Shown one piece after another: positions 46,361 through 58,489 of a stretch of 64,000 nucleotides of DNA. A model generated the notes under the pieces. It worked only from the letters and a program-made list of their open reading frames with translations, was not told the origin of the DNA and did not search any database. Each line of letters begins with the position of its first letter. Position 1 is the stretch's first letter. Location: the NCBI GenBank assembly GCA_963921425.1, contig OY992838.1, forward strand, positions 16,731,085-16,795,084, read 5' to 3'. The position numbers were made by a program, and so were the translations under genes. This stretch comes from Dryas octopetala (Eukaryota > Streptophyta > Magnoliopsida > Rosales > Rosaceae).

Positions 46361-47769
46361 CTTCTGAACTAGTGGCTATGTAATAAGCTTCTGTTAATTC
46401 TACATCTTGGTCTTCTATAGGTTCTAAATTTATACTATGAACATAATTTAAAAGTTTTATCTTGTCTTTATTTCTGGATTTATTTTTATTGGGACATTCA
46501 TTAGCATAGTGTCCTTCTTCCTGGCATATCCAACATTTACAATTCTTTTTTCCTGAAGGGCAATATTTTTGTTTATTTCTAGGTTGAAAATATCTTTTTC
46601 TATTTTTAGGGTTATAACTTTGTCTTTTGAACTTATATCTTTTTCCTCTTGGTGTTATATATCTATATTTTCTATTTTTGTATTTATTATAATAAGGTTT
46701 TATCTTTGTTCTTTTATTGTGATATCTTCCCCCCCGGCGAGAATAATTTGGCTTGCAGGCTTTGCAGCCAAATTTCTGAGGTATTTCAGGGAATCTATCA
46801 CAACACTGTGTTAGATCCTGTATTTGATGTTTTATTTCTTTATCTTTACATTGATATAAAATATAATCTCTTACTACCTTAATAATTCCTCCTAAAGTAT
46901 CTGGTAATACTTTTGAAGTTACTCCTAAGGTAAAGTTTTCTTGTATTGTATTATTAAGTGGGTAAGGTAATTTGTTAATGAATAATGTTTTAAAACTAGA
47001 CCTTTCTTCTTCTGGTAATTTATAATAATACAAACTATACTGATAGGCGAATTCTGCGAAATCGCACATGTTACAAATTGATATTTGTGATAAGATCCAT
47101 CTTATTTTCTCTTGATCATATTTATCTGCATCAGTTTTTTCAGTGGTACTCATTCCTCCTAGGAACTCTTGATAGATTTTATCTCCTATGTATAACAGGA
47201 TACTTCTTTTACTTGATAGATTTAATTGCGTAGGATCTAATTTTAATTGGTCAACAAAGTTGAAGACTATTCCTGAAGTTTTGTATTGTAGAAAACTTAT
47301 ATAATCTGCTGCATTTAGTTTCTCTAATCCTTCTTCTATATGAATCATTAAGGCTTGCTTAGAAATCCATTGCTTAAGTATTTCTTCTCCATTAGTTACA
47401 CAATCTAGGTTTAATATTCCATCTGGTCCTAGGTCTCCTAAAATTGGTAGGTATTTAGTTCTATCTCTTCCTTGTTTTTTTCCATAATCCTCTATAGTTC
47501 TTATAATATCCTTTTCTATATCCATATTCTTCGAAATTAGGTCCTGATTCATAGAATGAATTTTCTCTAGGTCTTTTCCATCTGTTTTTGAAGGGATGTT
47601 CTTGATTGCTAGTACTAGGTTCTTCTTTCATATCTTCTCCTATATTGATTTCTATATCACTATTTTCTGATTCTTGTCCAAATATTATCTCATTTTCTTC
47701 TTTAGTATTTCCTATATTAATGTTTTCCATTAATGCTTTTAGCTCATCCATTTGTTCCTTAAAACTCAT
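46284..47769 (-). pseudogene. Pararetroviral capsid protein, copy II
   Basis: The protein starts at 47769 (MSFKEQMDELKALM) with an acidic N-terminal section. Near 47500 the frame changes: the first frame ends at 47461, while the main body is open from 47552 to 46284. The body has a caulimovirid capsid-type helical core, a long Lys/Arg/Tyr-rich nucleic-acid-binding stretch (46640-46720), the zinc knuckle CWICQEEGHYANEC (about 46525) and an acidic Ser/Glu-rich tail. It overlaps the protease frame by about 77 bp. Confidence 0.85.
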
Positions 47770-48275
47770 GGTTTAAACCACATAGGTCTTCCTTGAGGTT
47801 TATCTTGTATTAATAATGATTTTGGTTTTATTAATCCTTCTAAATCTTTTATTGTTATACATCTTTTTTCTTCTAACTCTGCATTTATAGATTCTAACTC
47901 TAATATTTTTGCTTCTAATAATTTTATTTGATTTTCTTGATTATTTTGCGATTCTTCTTTTTGTTTTCCTTTATCTTTATTACAACAATTATTCATAAGA
48001 TAACATATCATATCAGTAATATTTCGTGACTAAAATTTCGCCGAAATTTCGAATATTTTGCCGAAATTTTTCGAAATTTTGTCGAATTCGTGTTAAAATT
48101 TCGGACCCCCTGAAAATCGAAATTTTCAGCGAAATTTCGCCGAAAACTTCGAAATTTAAACCCTTGGTAATATTGTTTAGCTGAGGATTAAAAGTATGAA
48201 ATAAATGAGGATAATCTTTATCATGCTGATAACAATGATTTAGACTAGATGCTGAATTGAATTCTGGTGAGGTAT
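47766..48275 (-). pseudogene. Small coiled-coil ORF upstream of capsid, split by a MITE
   Basis: The minus-strand frame 48011-47766 has a Cys/Asn start, then Gln/Glu/Lys-rich and heptad-like Leu/Ile spacing (IKLLEAKILELESINAELEE), consistent with a coiled-coil virion-associated or similar small protein; it overlaps the capsid start by 4 bp. Skipping the 143-bp insertion at 48024-48166 with one copy of its 8-bp duplication, the same frame continues on the far side (48174 to about 48275) without a stop. The original ORF was therefore longer and was cut by the MITE. A TAA follows near 48283, taken as the approximate provirus edge. Confidence 0.65.
48024..48166. mobile_element. 143-bp hAT-like MITE inside the pararetrovirus
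   Basis: A perfect 8-bp duplication gtaatatt lies at 48016-48023 and 48167-48174. The interior is almost entirely built of gaaatttcg / cgaaattt words on both strands. Ends are weakly inverted (about 10 of 17 positions, meeting in aaatttcg). The pararetroviral frame reads across when it is skipped, which independently confirms the insertion limits. Confidence 0.75.
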
Positions 48276-48354
48276 GAGGTGGATATGATCCTAATTAGAG
48301 TGTTACTTACTCTGCAACTTGTGCCGACCCTCTCTGTCTCTAATTGAATTGAAG

Positions 48355-48362
48355 TATAAATA
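48355..48362 (+). promoter_or_regulatory. Probable TATA box of the MAPKKK gene
   Basis: TATAAATA lies about 150 bp upstream of the ATG at 48511, a usual distance for a plant core promoter with a 5' UTR of roughly 110-125 bp. The next sequence upstream, at about 48275, is already pararetroviral. Confidence 0.55.
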
Positions 48363-48510
48363 TCTTTGACCTGAGAGAATGGAAGCGCCTTGGAAAGAGC
48401 AAAGACCACCGCGAAGCTCCAAGCCTCCAAACCCTCCAAGCCAAGCAAGCAGGAGCACATGAGGCTGGCACACCACCATTGAAGAATACTTGAAGAAGCA
48501 AAGCAGAGTC

Positions 48511-51500
48511 ATGGACACCAAGCAGAAGCGTCCCAAACCCAAACTCGATCGCCGAAACGCGAACAAGAACATACACTACGACGCCCCAACCTTGCCTTCT
48601 TCTTCATCTACAAACCACCAGCATTCGCCCACTCTCTCTGACCACCAAACCAGCTTCCGGGTCAGAGGCATTGACGGCGAATTCGACGTCATCTGCCGCA
48701 GTCTTGGGCTTTCGGGCCCCGAAGACTTGTCCATCCCAATCGCAGCCTGGGAGGCCCAGCGAGCTCGCTCTTCTTCCCACCACCACTTCACCTCTCGCTC
48801 TCGCCTCTGCCAATATCAAAATCACCATGAATTGGACCAATTCGAACCTAGGGTTGGGGCAAATGGTGGTGCTATTGGAGGAACACGAATTAGAGGTCTC
48901 CGCCCGCCGCCGGTTGTATTGAAATCTTTTGCTCCTCAAGACCAGATTGATGTAAATTCCCCCATTTGTGTTGCTGACGTCAGCTCTTCGGATGATGAAG
49001 AGGGCCTCTTAAATGAAGCAAATGGTGACAGGGAAGGGAGGTTAGGAAAGGGCAATGATTTGCCTCAGTCTTCGTCATCTGACTCATCTCCATCCAATAA
49101 TGAAAATGAAAACGATGGTTTTCATTGTACATTGCCAGTGAACCTGAAGCCAATCTATAGTATTTTTTCACCGAATGGAAAATTCAGACGCAGTGTTTCG
49201 TCATCGTGGCAAAAGGGTCAGCTTTTGGGAAGTGGTTCCTATGGAACTGTGTATGAAGGCTTTACTGAGTAAGTGATTTTGATTTGTTTTGTTTTGTTTG
49301 TTTGTTTGTTTGTTTGTTTGTTTGTTTGTTTTTTGTTTTTTGTTTTTTTTTGTAAATCTGTTTGAACTAACCTTAGTCTGAAGAATATTTGAATGTTAAA
49401 CCTGTCACTCCAAACATCTCTTACTTGAAGACGTGATTGTCCTGGTTTGCAAACTTTAATGAGTTGCTTTGAATTTGACAAAGAAAGAAATGACTATAAT
49501 TTGGTAGGAGACTAGGGATCTGTTGAAGAGTTCGGTGCTAATGATAGAAATATAGAACATCATGACCACTTCCAAGAAAAACGGGACCACCATACCTATA
49601 TGATTTTCATTTCTAATTCTATCTTTTCTGATATTGCTTTCTAGTTGTCTTTTTTCATATTGCTACTCAACCAGCTTAACATTCATATCTCAACGACATT
49701 CATGTTATGAACATGTTGTTTCTTAATCACTTTGCATAATGTGCCATAAAGTGTGTTAACCTCATGGTAGTCCTCAAAACCTTTAACCAAAACTAAAAAA
49801 AGTTCTTCCTATCTGGACTAATTGTCAACCTTATTTCACTTCCTCGTACTTTTCTTCTCATTTTCTTCCTCCTGATTGCCTATTTCCTTTCCTTCCTTGC
49901 TTAGTTGCCTGTTCCTCTTCCTTTCTCTCATTCATTTCATTTCTTTCTACCATTTTCCTCAGCATCTCCCATTTGGCTTGCCATTTCCTAGAATCTTTCC
50001 TAATGACGAAGCCATTTCCATTCTACTATAGGCATACTATGAACGCATAAATAACACATCATACATACCATCTATGTAACACAATAACATACAAGAAAAT
50101 TTAATCTAATTAAAAACAGTTTTCATAACATGTATGTTCGTTTAAGTCTAGGTCCTAGAATATTTCTTATATTTTTCCTGGACATAATGCTGCTTTCTCA
50201 TGGTTGCCTTTCCCAACCCTACATCTGCAACAATCATAGATATGAAGGTGAGGTTCTAGTACCAGTTTATATAAAAAACGAAACAGTTAAAATTCATTGA
50301 TTGCAGTAATTGAGGTCTGATTTGACTACCCAGAGCCTTGATTTTGTGGAGAAATTTAGAAAAAACAGTAAATAAATTGAACACTTGTGGCATTTGAGGT
50401 ACTACTGAGAGTTTACTGTTGAAAATCTGATTACACTCAAAGGGTCTGTCCTTTTAATAATACAAGTCTTCACCTACCCTTTTAATGACTATATATAGTT
50501 TATAGAATTCATTTAATAACCCTTGCATTTTGTTATACTGTAATTATTGTTGTTTTGTACATAAATAAGACTGACATTTTGACCATTCATTTAATGAAAA
50601 AAACTATTACCATTTGTTTTTAATGCCTAACATCAAAATCCTTCCATACATTTTCCTAGTTTCACACTTTTACTCTCATTTCCACCCAGTATAATTTGAC
50701 TTACAGAGATTTATTCCTGTTTCAAACTGGCTGACCTGCATTGTGCCATGCTGAAATGGCTTCATAAGTTCATTATCGATTATATATACCAACTTTTGTG
50801 AATTTATTGGCTCAAATATTTAGCCAAAACATGTGAAGCTAGAAAAAGTAGGGAGACGTTGAGGATGGGAATGCATTAAATTGGAACAATACTGTTTAAT
50901 AAAATTAACACGTTATTCTTATAAGTTGTTAGTCTCGCGTTCTCTATTTATTTATTTATTTATTCTTTTGCAGTGATGGATTCTTTTTTGCTGTAAAGGA
51001 GGTTTCTTTACTGGATCAAGGAAACCAAGGAAAGCAGAGCATTTTCCAACTTCAGCAGGTAGAAAGAAAGTCTTATCCTGATTTGTTATAGTTTAATATC
51101 TCTAATTTTTAATTTTGTTCTTTATATTCTAGCTTGGCAAGATTGAACTTGACATCTAATGGGACCTCATTTTGGGATGGGCATGGGGTGGATTGGGGTT
51201 GGGGGTCACATTTCCACCCCAGCATGTCCTTGCTTCATCCCACTCTCTTGCATCCTCACTCTATCTCTTCTGCGCCCACCCTGCCCTGCCCTGCTTTTTT
51301 TCTTTTCCTTTTGTTTTTCTCTGGATGCTCGACTCTGAGTCCTAATCTTACGATTTATGGAATATTAGCCCAAATACCATAAGGTGTTACGTCATGGAAT
51401 TTGTATGCACAAAGCAGAGAAATTAAAATCTTGTAGAATACTTGAACAGTTGGATGACCAAAGTGCAAAAGTTAAATAATCATGTATATATTTATATATA

Positions 51501-54500
51501 TAGATATGCCAGCAGTGGTGGTGGCTGCCGATCGCTAGGTACCTGAAATCCGTTAAAAAAAAAAAAATTCCCGATGACTGCTTCAGAGAAGGACAATATA
51601 TATATATATATATAAACATTAAACACATATATTCTTTATTAAGGTCCTTAAATTAGGGCTTGACGACTTAGTTCTGAACGACTGAGATGCATCGTGGGGT
51701 GAGATGCAATCGTCTATAATGCTATCTAACGGCTAAGAAACAGGTGCTTATTTAAGAACCTTATTAGTTAATATTTATGTATAGGAGGAACAAGACAATC
51801 TCATCTCATCCCCGTCCTATACGTTTGGAAGTACTGAAATGTCCATTTCACATCCATGTCCATTTCTAAATTTTATGTTTATAGCCTATTCCATCCTTCA
51901 TCAATGATCCAAGACCAAGGGCACATGTTAACATTACATGATTAAAGCTTTATACAACTGCCTGCATCTGTATTTAAATTAGATGCTATTGTGTACATTG
52001 ATCCTGGATTGCTTGCGATATTGTTTCCTCTAATACCCTGATTATTGGTTCAGGAGATTTATCTTTTAAGTCAGTTCGAACATGAAAACATAGTTCAATA
52101 TCTTGGCACAGACAAGGTATGCTCCTGCATTCTTGTTTTGGATTTATTTTTGGTTCCTGCCAATTTATTTAAGTGGAAGTACAAATTTCTACTTATAATG
52201 CATTTTCTTGACTGTGATATGTCATTCTCGGAATGAGGACGATCTTTCAATTACCATCTGTTGTTGTTGACTCTAGTTAGTACATGGTAATTGTATGCGT
52301 TTGTGTGTACATATATATTTGTAGAACCACAAAGACAGTCAATTAAAGAAATGTTGCACCAATGCAACTACCCAAGCTGCAATCATGGAACAATATGTAA
52401 AATATAACTTATGGATGTTTTTTTGTTCACTATTTTTTTTTTCTCCAGCAAGATAGAGTTTTGGGGCAAATTTTTCTCTTGCATGTTTGTAGATGAAAAG
52501 CTGTCTTATTTTTAGGCTACTTGATAACACCAAATTCAAAGTTGTTGTCGTTCTTTTCTTTTTTTCATTGTCTTTTTTATGGTTGATAACACCAAATCCA
52601 AAGCCCAAGCTAGAATTTCTTTTGAAAATTTATGCCATATATTCTTCCTGCATCTTATATTCGGCACATTTGATTGTATCTGCTGATAAAGTTTTGGCTT
52701 TTAGCGTTATGGATTTTTGAGACTGCCACTATGTTATAATCATATGTGCAGTTTACTGTTGTTTGTTGATTATCTAATTCGATGATTTGGAATTTTAAAG
52801 TTCACTTTGGTCATTAAGTTACTGGGTGCACTGGGATTATTATTCAAGCGTGTCAAGTTTTTTTCATTGTTGTTAAAAATATTACTACAGGATGAAACTA
52901 AGCTCCATATCTTCCTTGAGCTTGTAACGAAAGGGTCACTTGCAAATCTCTATCAAAAGTATCTCTTGAGGGATTCTCAAGTGTCTGGGTTCACAAGGCA
53001 GATTTTGAGTGGCTTGAAATATCTTCATGATCGTAATGTGGTTCACAGGTAATATGGTTTTGCTACTGAAGTTTTAGTTTATTATTTTTATTTTACTTTC
53101 TTGATTTTCGTATTAAGATCTTTATGATCTCCTGATATTATCTATTATCTCTTGTTCTGTTGGTTGTTCACAGTTTCGATTGCTAGGATGATACATTGAT
53201 AATTGACTATCTGTCAATTTTGTGTTTTCTTAATTGATCATGCTCACAATTACTCGTAAATAATCCTTTTCCACAACATACATTCCTATTTCTTTACAAA
53301 TATAATGGCTTTTTGTGTTTTTTTCAAGGTCATTGGAAAGCTGTCATACGCTTGGGAAAAATTGTTTTTCTTGTTCATGTCTACTGCTGATAGATTATAT
53401 GGATATGTAATTATTTGGTGTTAGACAACCACTAGACCTCAAAAGCTTAAGCTGTTGGGGATTGGGCTAACAATATATATGAAGCTAACATCATACTTCA
53501 CGTGTAGCCCCATTCTGCGCATGGAGAGGCAGATAAATGTATAAAGAGAGAAACATATAGGTGCAAATCCACTTTGCACCTGGAAACCAACAAAGAAGTG
53601 AGAATGGCGATTGGAGGTTTCAAACTGCGGACTTCTTAGAATCAGAGTTATGATACCATGTTAAACAACTACTCAACTCCAAAAGCTTTTAAACTTTAGG
53701 GAATAGGCCAACAATGTATATCAAGCTAACAGTTGGAGCTGAATTACCATCTAAAATCTCTTGGGCATACAAATAAGAAAACCCATCTCCTAAAAGAGAA
53801 CTCTTTTCTAGCATGCTGAATTGTGAGACAGGACTAAATATATCCTTATATTTATCACACTCTTATGTATTTCTGTCACTTTTGGTCTCTTCGAATTACT
53901 AACTCCTTTAAATTAATATGGACAACTGTATATGTTTCCATACACACGGAAAATTGCAAGCAACGGAGCGATATGCAAGCTTATTTGTCTGTAATCAATT
54001 TACAACATAAAGTCCCATTGAGAGGTTGAGAGTATATCTCACATTGGGAATATTAAGCCTTGCATTACAATATATACTGTCTTGGGCAGCTCTCTTTGGA
54101 AATTAGTTTTCTTTGCATGCTCTAACTTCTATATGGTATAGAGCAGGCAATTCATGTGTTAGGTTAAGTGTTTGGTCACACATCTCCCACGTCCTGAATA
54201 AAAGTTGTCTACGTGTTTGGTTCAAGTCACACCACACTTGAGAGGGCGTGTTGAGAGTATAACCCACATTGGGAATGTTAAACCTTGCTTTTACAAGAGA
54301 TAAGATGCAACTGCTTAAAAAGATAACAAATCAAAGAATTCTCGTTTATCCTTCATTTGTATTATAGCATTTGGACATAATGGTCTGCTTTATGTTCATT
54401 AATATTGATATGGTACTTGGAGCACTTGAAAAATTACTTCTATAATATTTATTATGGTAATTTCTCTTTCTTAAAGAATATTTTTTTCCCTAGGGATATC

Positions 54501-57500
54501 AAATGTGCTAATATATTGGTGGATGCAAGTGGATCTGTTAAACTTGCAGATTTTGGGTTAGCCAAGGTAGAATTTTTAACTAACCCCCCTCTCTCTCACG
54601 CTCACACTCGCACACACACACACAACAGTACAACACACACATTCAGTCTGTAGAATCTTTAGAATTTCTATCGAATTTATAATGCTATACCATTCAACAT
54701 TGGCCTTCTGTTTTTCTAGGCAACCAAATTCAACGACGTGAAGTCTAGCAAAGGGACTGCTTATTGGATGGCTCCTGAGGTTTGCCTCCCCCTTTTCAAA
54801 ATGTAAATGTGTGTTGTGTACACTTCAGATTAGTTGTTGAATAGACACCATCGCATAGTCAAACTAGTATGAATTGACTAATTCATCTCTCTATCAGTAG
54901 TGATGATCCACATCAACCTTTAACTTTGTTAACCTATAAGGTACATCCAGTCTGATCTTTCTAGCGTTGTACTGGATATTCTTTTTTATTTTATTTTCTA
55001 GAAGCAGATACTTTTTCTCACTTGTGCTGAAATGAATGGTGATAAATCTGGCCACCCTTACATGTCCTTCCAAATACAGTAAGTAGATAAATAAATATTT
55101 GTTGCTCTTTATGCAGACTGTTTTCTGATTTGTACCCTGAAGATCAGGCATCCCTACGTAACAGCTAGCAATTGTAGACTGATATCTGTAATGCATTAAT
55201 ATATTTCTGCCGGATTGTCTGATCAGAATTGAAATTTATTTCTGAAATACAAGTGGAATTGATTGATGACCGGAGAAAGTTTTACCTGTAACAGTCTTGA
55301 TAACCATGAGATCCAGCTTTTCTATAATGTTAAAATTCTTGTTTTTTTTTTTTGTTGTTTTTTTTTTTTTGTTTTGTTTTTTTCTCACATGTGTAAATTT
55401 CTAGTCAGAATTGACAAGGAAATATGTTTGGCATATCATGGGTTTTTGGGTTGACTGATTAACCAATGAGCTGTGACTTGTAGGTTGTTAATCTAAAGAA
55501 TCGTGGCTATGGACTTGCTGCTGACATATGGAGCCTTGGATGTGTTGTGTTAGAGATGTTAACCCAAAGGCCTCCATACTCTCACCTGGAAGGCGTATGT
55601 TGGAACATTTCTATATATATAATGTTAATCTTGTACCATTTTCTTTTTGAGATTAGAAACACAGACTTCTATTACATATAAAGAAAGAAAAGTTACAAGC
55701 AAAGAGCCAAAATGAAACTAAAAATCTAATTCTATGCTAAAGTAAACCCAAATGCTCAAAGTTTTCTCATAGGTCTTTGAAAAGATGCTATGCTCTTTTA
55801 CGTGTAATAGTGGTTGGCTAGTCTAAGTTGCTAATCAAGACCAGTTTATAGTCAAGTCAAAGCATAGATATGAGCCTGACTTTTCCATCAAGGAGAGCCA
55901 AGAAAGCAATCGGCACTTGTCAAGATATAATATATTAAGAACTATATGTAGGTTGGCTTCAAATTATGTTTGATAACTGTTTAGAGGAGCGTAGAACTAT
56001 GTGAACCATCCTGTTAATATAATGACACCATGATGGGTGCAAGACGGAAATTTGTATATATTTTAGGCCTATGTGTAAGGATAGGTGTAAGTTTCTTTTT
56101 TCTTTTCTTATTTATTAGGATTCAGAAATTAATTGTTACCGTTTAATTCTTATTCCAGTATTTTATTACATTTAGGAACTTATTTATTTTGGGATTTCTT
56201 ATACAAACAGGCATTATTGTGATAGAGTTCTATAGTTTTTCTTTTGCCTATTGATTTGAGTATACAAAATAGAGTTGCCCTAATTTCTTTTTTTGGTCTA
56301 CTCCTTCTTTGTCTCTTCCTTTTTGAGTTGCTAGAATATTACTTTGTTCTTTTATGCCAGACTAGGTGTATTATTGTAATATTTTATCTGTGTATTATCT
56401 CTTAACATTATTAAAATTCATTGCTAAGGGAGAGGGCTAATCAAATCCTACGTCTATGTGAACCCTTTTCTCTCTTATCTTTCTTCCTCCTCTCCACTGT
56501 TACAATACTTAAATAGGTATCATTGTAAATAAAGATCAGATCCGGGAAGTTGTTCAAGGCACTGTATCTCACAAAAGCAAAAAAACAATATAAGTACAAT
56601 GATGTCGTGCTGATGTAATGCAGGAGCCAAGTTCAAAGTATTTTAAATCAGTCCATCCAAGTTCCAAGCACCACATGAAGAGTCTTTTTTCATTTAATGA
56701 ATGCAATTTACACATGAAGAGTCTCTTTATGTCACCTTTCAAGGCATTAAGTGTTATGAGTTATGCCTCTTAGAATTCCTAGGCGTAATAATGTGCGTCT
56801 TATTGTTCATGTATCAATGGCTCTATAAAAGGGCTGGTTTGTAACCTTTGAGAGAAGTTAATGGTGAAAGAAATCAGAGTTGACTTGGAGTGATTCCAAG
56901 CCACCTTGGGTGAGATGCCGAAGGCCGGTGTGATGCCGAAATTTTTCTATTTTTTATTGGAGTGATTCCAATACACTTTTCGTGTGATGCCAAAGGCCGG
57001 AGTGAATCCGGATCTCTATATTCTGTTCCCTACTCTTACTATTGTCCTACATCATGATGTTGGATGTCATAGTTGTGTGGTGATAGGAAGAACTCCATTT
57101 GACTCATTCATGCTTAGTCTGGTGGTTATTTCGTGGATTTTTAAAGTCATTTGATGTGTGTTTTCTATTTTCAAATTTTTTACAATTTCATACCAATTAT
57201 TCAGTCTGTTTTTCCTTGGGTTCTTAGTTGGGTTTCCTTGCAGTGGGTTCAAACTGATTCTCAGTGAACAAGTCAAGCTTTGTTGTTGTTTTGGGTTATT
57301 CAGCTTCTTCCCACTTTGCTCGTTGAGTGTTGTTTTTATATATGTTTGGCTCTTGCGCACTACACCACCTGTCCTCATGTTTGTGGTTGTGGATGATTTA
57401 GTACTTCGGTGTCTCAGATCTGGTGTTCTGATGTATTTGTGATTATGGATGATATACTTCTTGGGCGTTTCAAATTTGGTGTTGAAGTTATATTTTGTCT

Positions 57501-58489
57501 TTGATGGTATTGTTTGCTACTAGTTCTTGTTTCTGTTGAGATTGATTTGGATTTCCTTCTGGCTAACAGTACACCTTCACTAGTCAAGGGATGATTTCCC
57601 TAAATCAATTGCTTCGAAAAAATTAGATGGTTTAATTATCTTGCTTGGGCACATGCTGTGAAAAATTATCTGCGTGGAAAAAGAAAATGAAAATTCTGAT
57701 AGATAATGTTCCTAGTCAGACAGTTAAGGACATATTTTTGGGATATGATTTAAAGTAATTTAGAGTATTGATTTGAGTTTACCCTAGTTTTCTGGTTATA
57801 ACTCTTCTATTCACTCTATCTTCTCTCTATTTATTTAATCTTGTTAGGTTTTAGGTATTAGTTCTAGGAATGAGAGAGATTGTTCAGTCCATATGATTTT
57901 ACCCAGACCATCTTCACCAGATCCTATACCCAAGATCTTTTAATCAGCCAAATTATGTTTTACTAAGGTAGTTGACAAAAGAATTTTCAACATTGAGTTT
58001 TTAACCATTTTAGTATAAACAAGCCATTAAAGACACTACTCTGTCTGTAATTAAAACAGACCTTCACCAATGACATTATCAAGCAAAAAACTCCTCTCTT
58101 GGATCCTGAAATTGTAAAAAACAAAAACCGTGTACTGCATGATTTGTTTCAAATTGTATACCCTAATAGAAAAAAAATTGGTCATATTTAGACTTGGTAG
58201 ATTGTCCCTTGTGGTGTCATTAGGAATTTTAGAAAAATAATATATCTTGTCTGTTAATTGGCAGATGCAAGCAATATTTCAGATTGGCAAGGGTGAACCT
58301 CCTCCGGTTCCTGATTCCTTATCAAGAGATGCACGAGATTTCATTTTCAAATGTTTACAAGTTAATCCTAATAATCGGCCTACTGCAGCTCAGCTTTTGG
58401 ACCATCCATTTGTGAAAAGGCCACTTCAAACCTCCACAGTCCCTGCTTCTCCCCATTGCAACAGTTTACGTTCATTAAAGCTTTGGTGA
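48511..58489 (+). CDS. MEKK1-like: MAP kinase kinase kinase, MEKK1-type (8 exons, 510 aa)
   Basis: This Ser/Thr kinase would phosphorylate MAP kinase kinases in stress and immune signalling. Coding exons: 48511-49268, 50974-51058, 52054-52116, 52891-53048, 54494-54566, 54720-54779, 55484-55594, 58265-58489; all introns are GT-AG and the joined frame is open. The regulatory N-terminus (1-230) has FDVICRSLGLSGPEDLSIP and Ser/Asp-rich tracts. The kinase domain (about 232-495) has the Gly loop GSGSYGTVYEG, Lys260 (AVKEV), alphaC Glu282, HRD 354-356 with DIKCAN, DFG 374-376 and WMAPE 395-399. The ATG at 48511 is preferred over an upstream TTG. Length is somewhat short of Arabidopsis MEKK1, within the N-terminus. 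Introns 1 (1.7 kb) and 7 (2.7 kb) are long; intron 4 holds two TRIM relics. It appears functional. Confidence 0.92.
49285..49345 (+). repeat. (TTTG)n microsatellite in intron 1
   Basis: A run of tttg/ttttg units begins just after the donor of intron 1. The rest of intron 1 (49346-50973) holds no recognised element. Confidence 0.9.
53419..53731 (-). mobile_element. TRIM retrotransposon in intron 4, minus strand (313 bp)
   Basis: Two direct repeats of 72 and 73 bp (53419-53490 and 53659-53731) begin TGTTAGCTT and end with AACA on the minus strand. Next to the right-hand (5') repeat, on the minus strand, is TGGTATCA, the core of the tRNA-Met primer site. Next to the left-hand (3') repeat is a purine-rich stretch with cacgtgaagtatgatg. 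Flanking 5-mers are tttgg (53414-53418) and gttgg (53732-53736). It has no coding capacity, as expected for a terminal-repeat retrotransposon in miniature. Confidence 0.75.
54024..54310 (+). mobile_element. TRIM relic in intron 4, plus strand
   Basis: A 5' repeat (about 54024-54132) starting ttgagagtatatctcacatt is followed at once by tggtatagagc (tRNA-Met primer site, one base missing). A polypurine stretch acttgagagggcg ends at 54248, and a second repeat starting tgttgagagtataacccaca begins at 54249. The second repeat matches only its first 40 bases or so, so the 3' end is decayed. No coding capacity. Confidence 0.65.

Larger units (their letters stand above)
38789..48275. mobile_element. 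Endogenous pararetrovirus (Caulimoviridae), two inverted partial copies
   Basis: Copy I reads + from 38789 to about 43890; copy II reads - from about 48275 to 43891. Bases 38789-41511 and 43891-46603 are near-identical inverted repeats (about 2.7 kb arms, 2.4 kb spacer). Copy I covers capsid tail, protease-RT-RNase H, viroplasmin, intergenic region, retropepsin-like ORF and movement protein. Copy II covers an upstream ORF, capsid, protease-RT-RNase H and the viroplasmin start. Integrase and LTRs are absent, and separate capsid, pol and viroplasmin ORFs are of the caulimovirus/soymovirus type. The genus cannot be assigned. Every long ORF has at least one stop or frameshift, so neither copy is intact. 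Confidence 0.92.

Noticed and set aside
48490-48510. Upstream in-frame extension of the MAPKKK
   Set aside because: It would begin at TTG; the ATG at 48511 gives a normal start and matches the family's N-terminus better.
48245-48576. Minus-strand open frames of 71-89 codons over the MAPKKK 5' end
   Set aside because: They lie antisense to the 5' UTR and exon 1 and show no domain.
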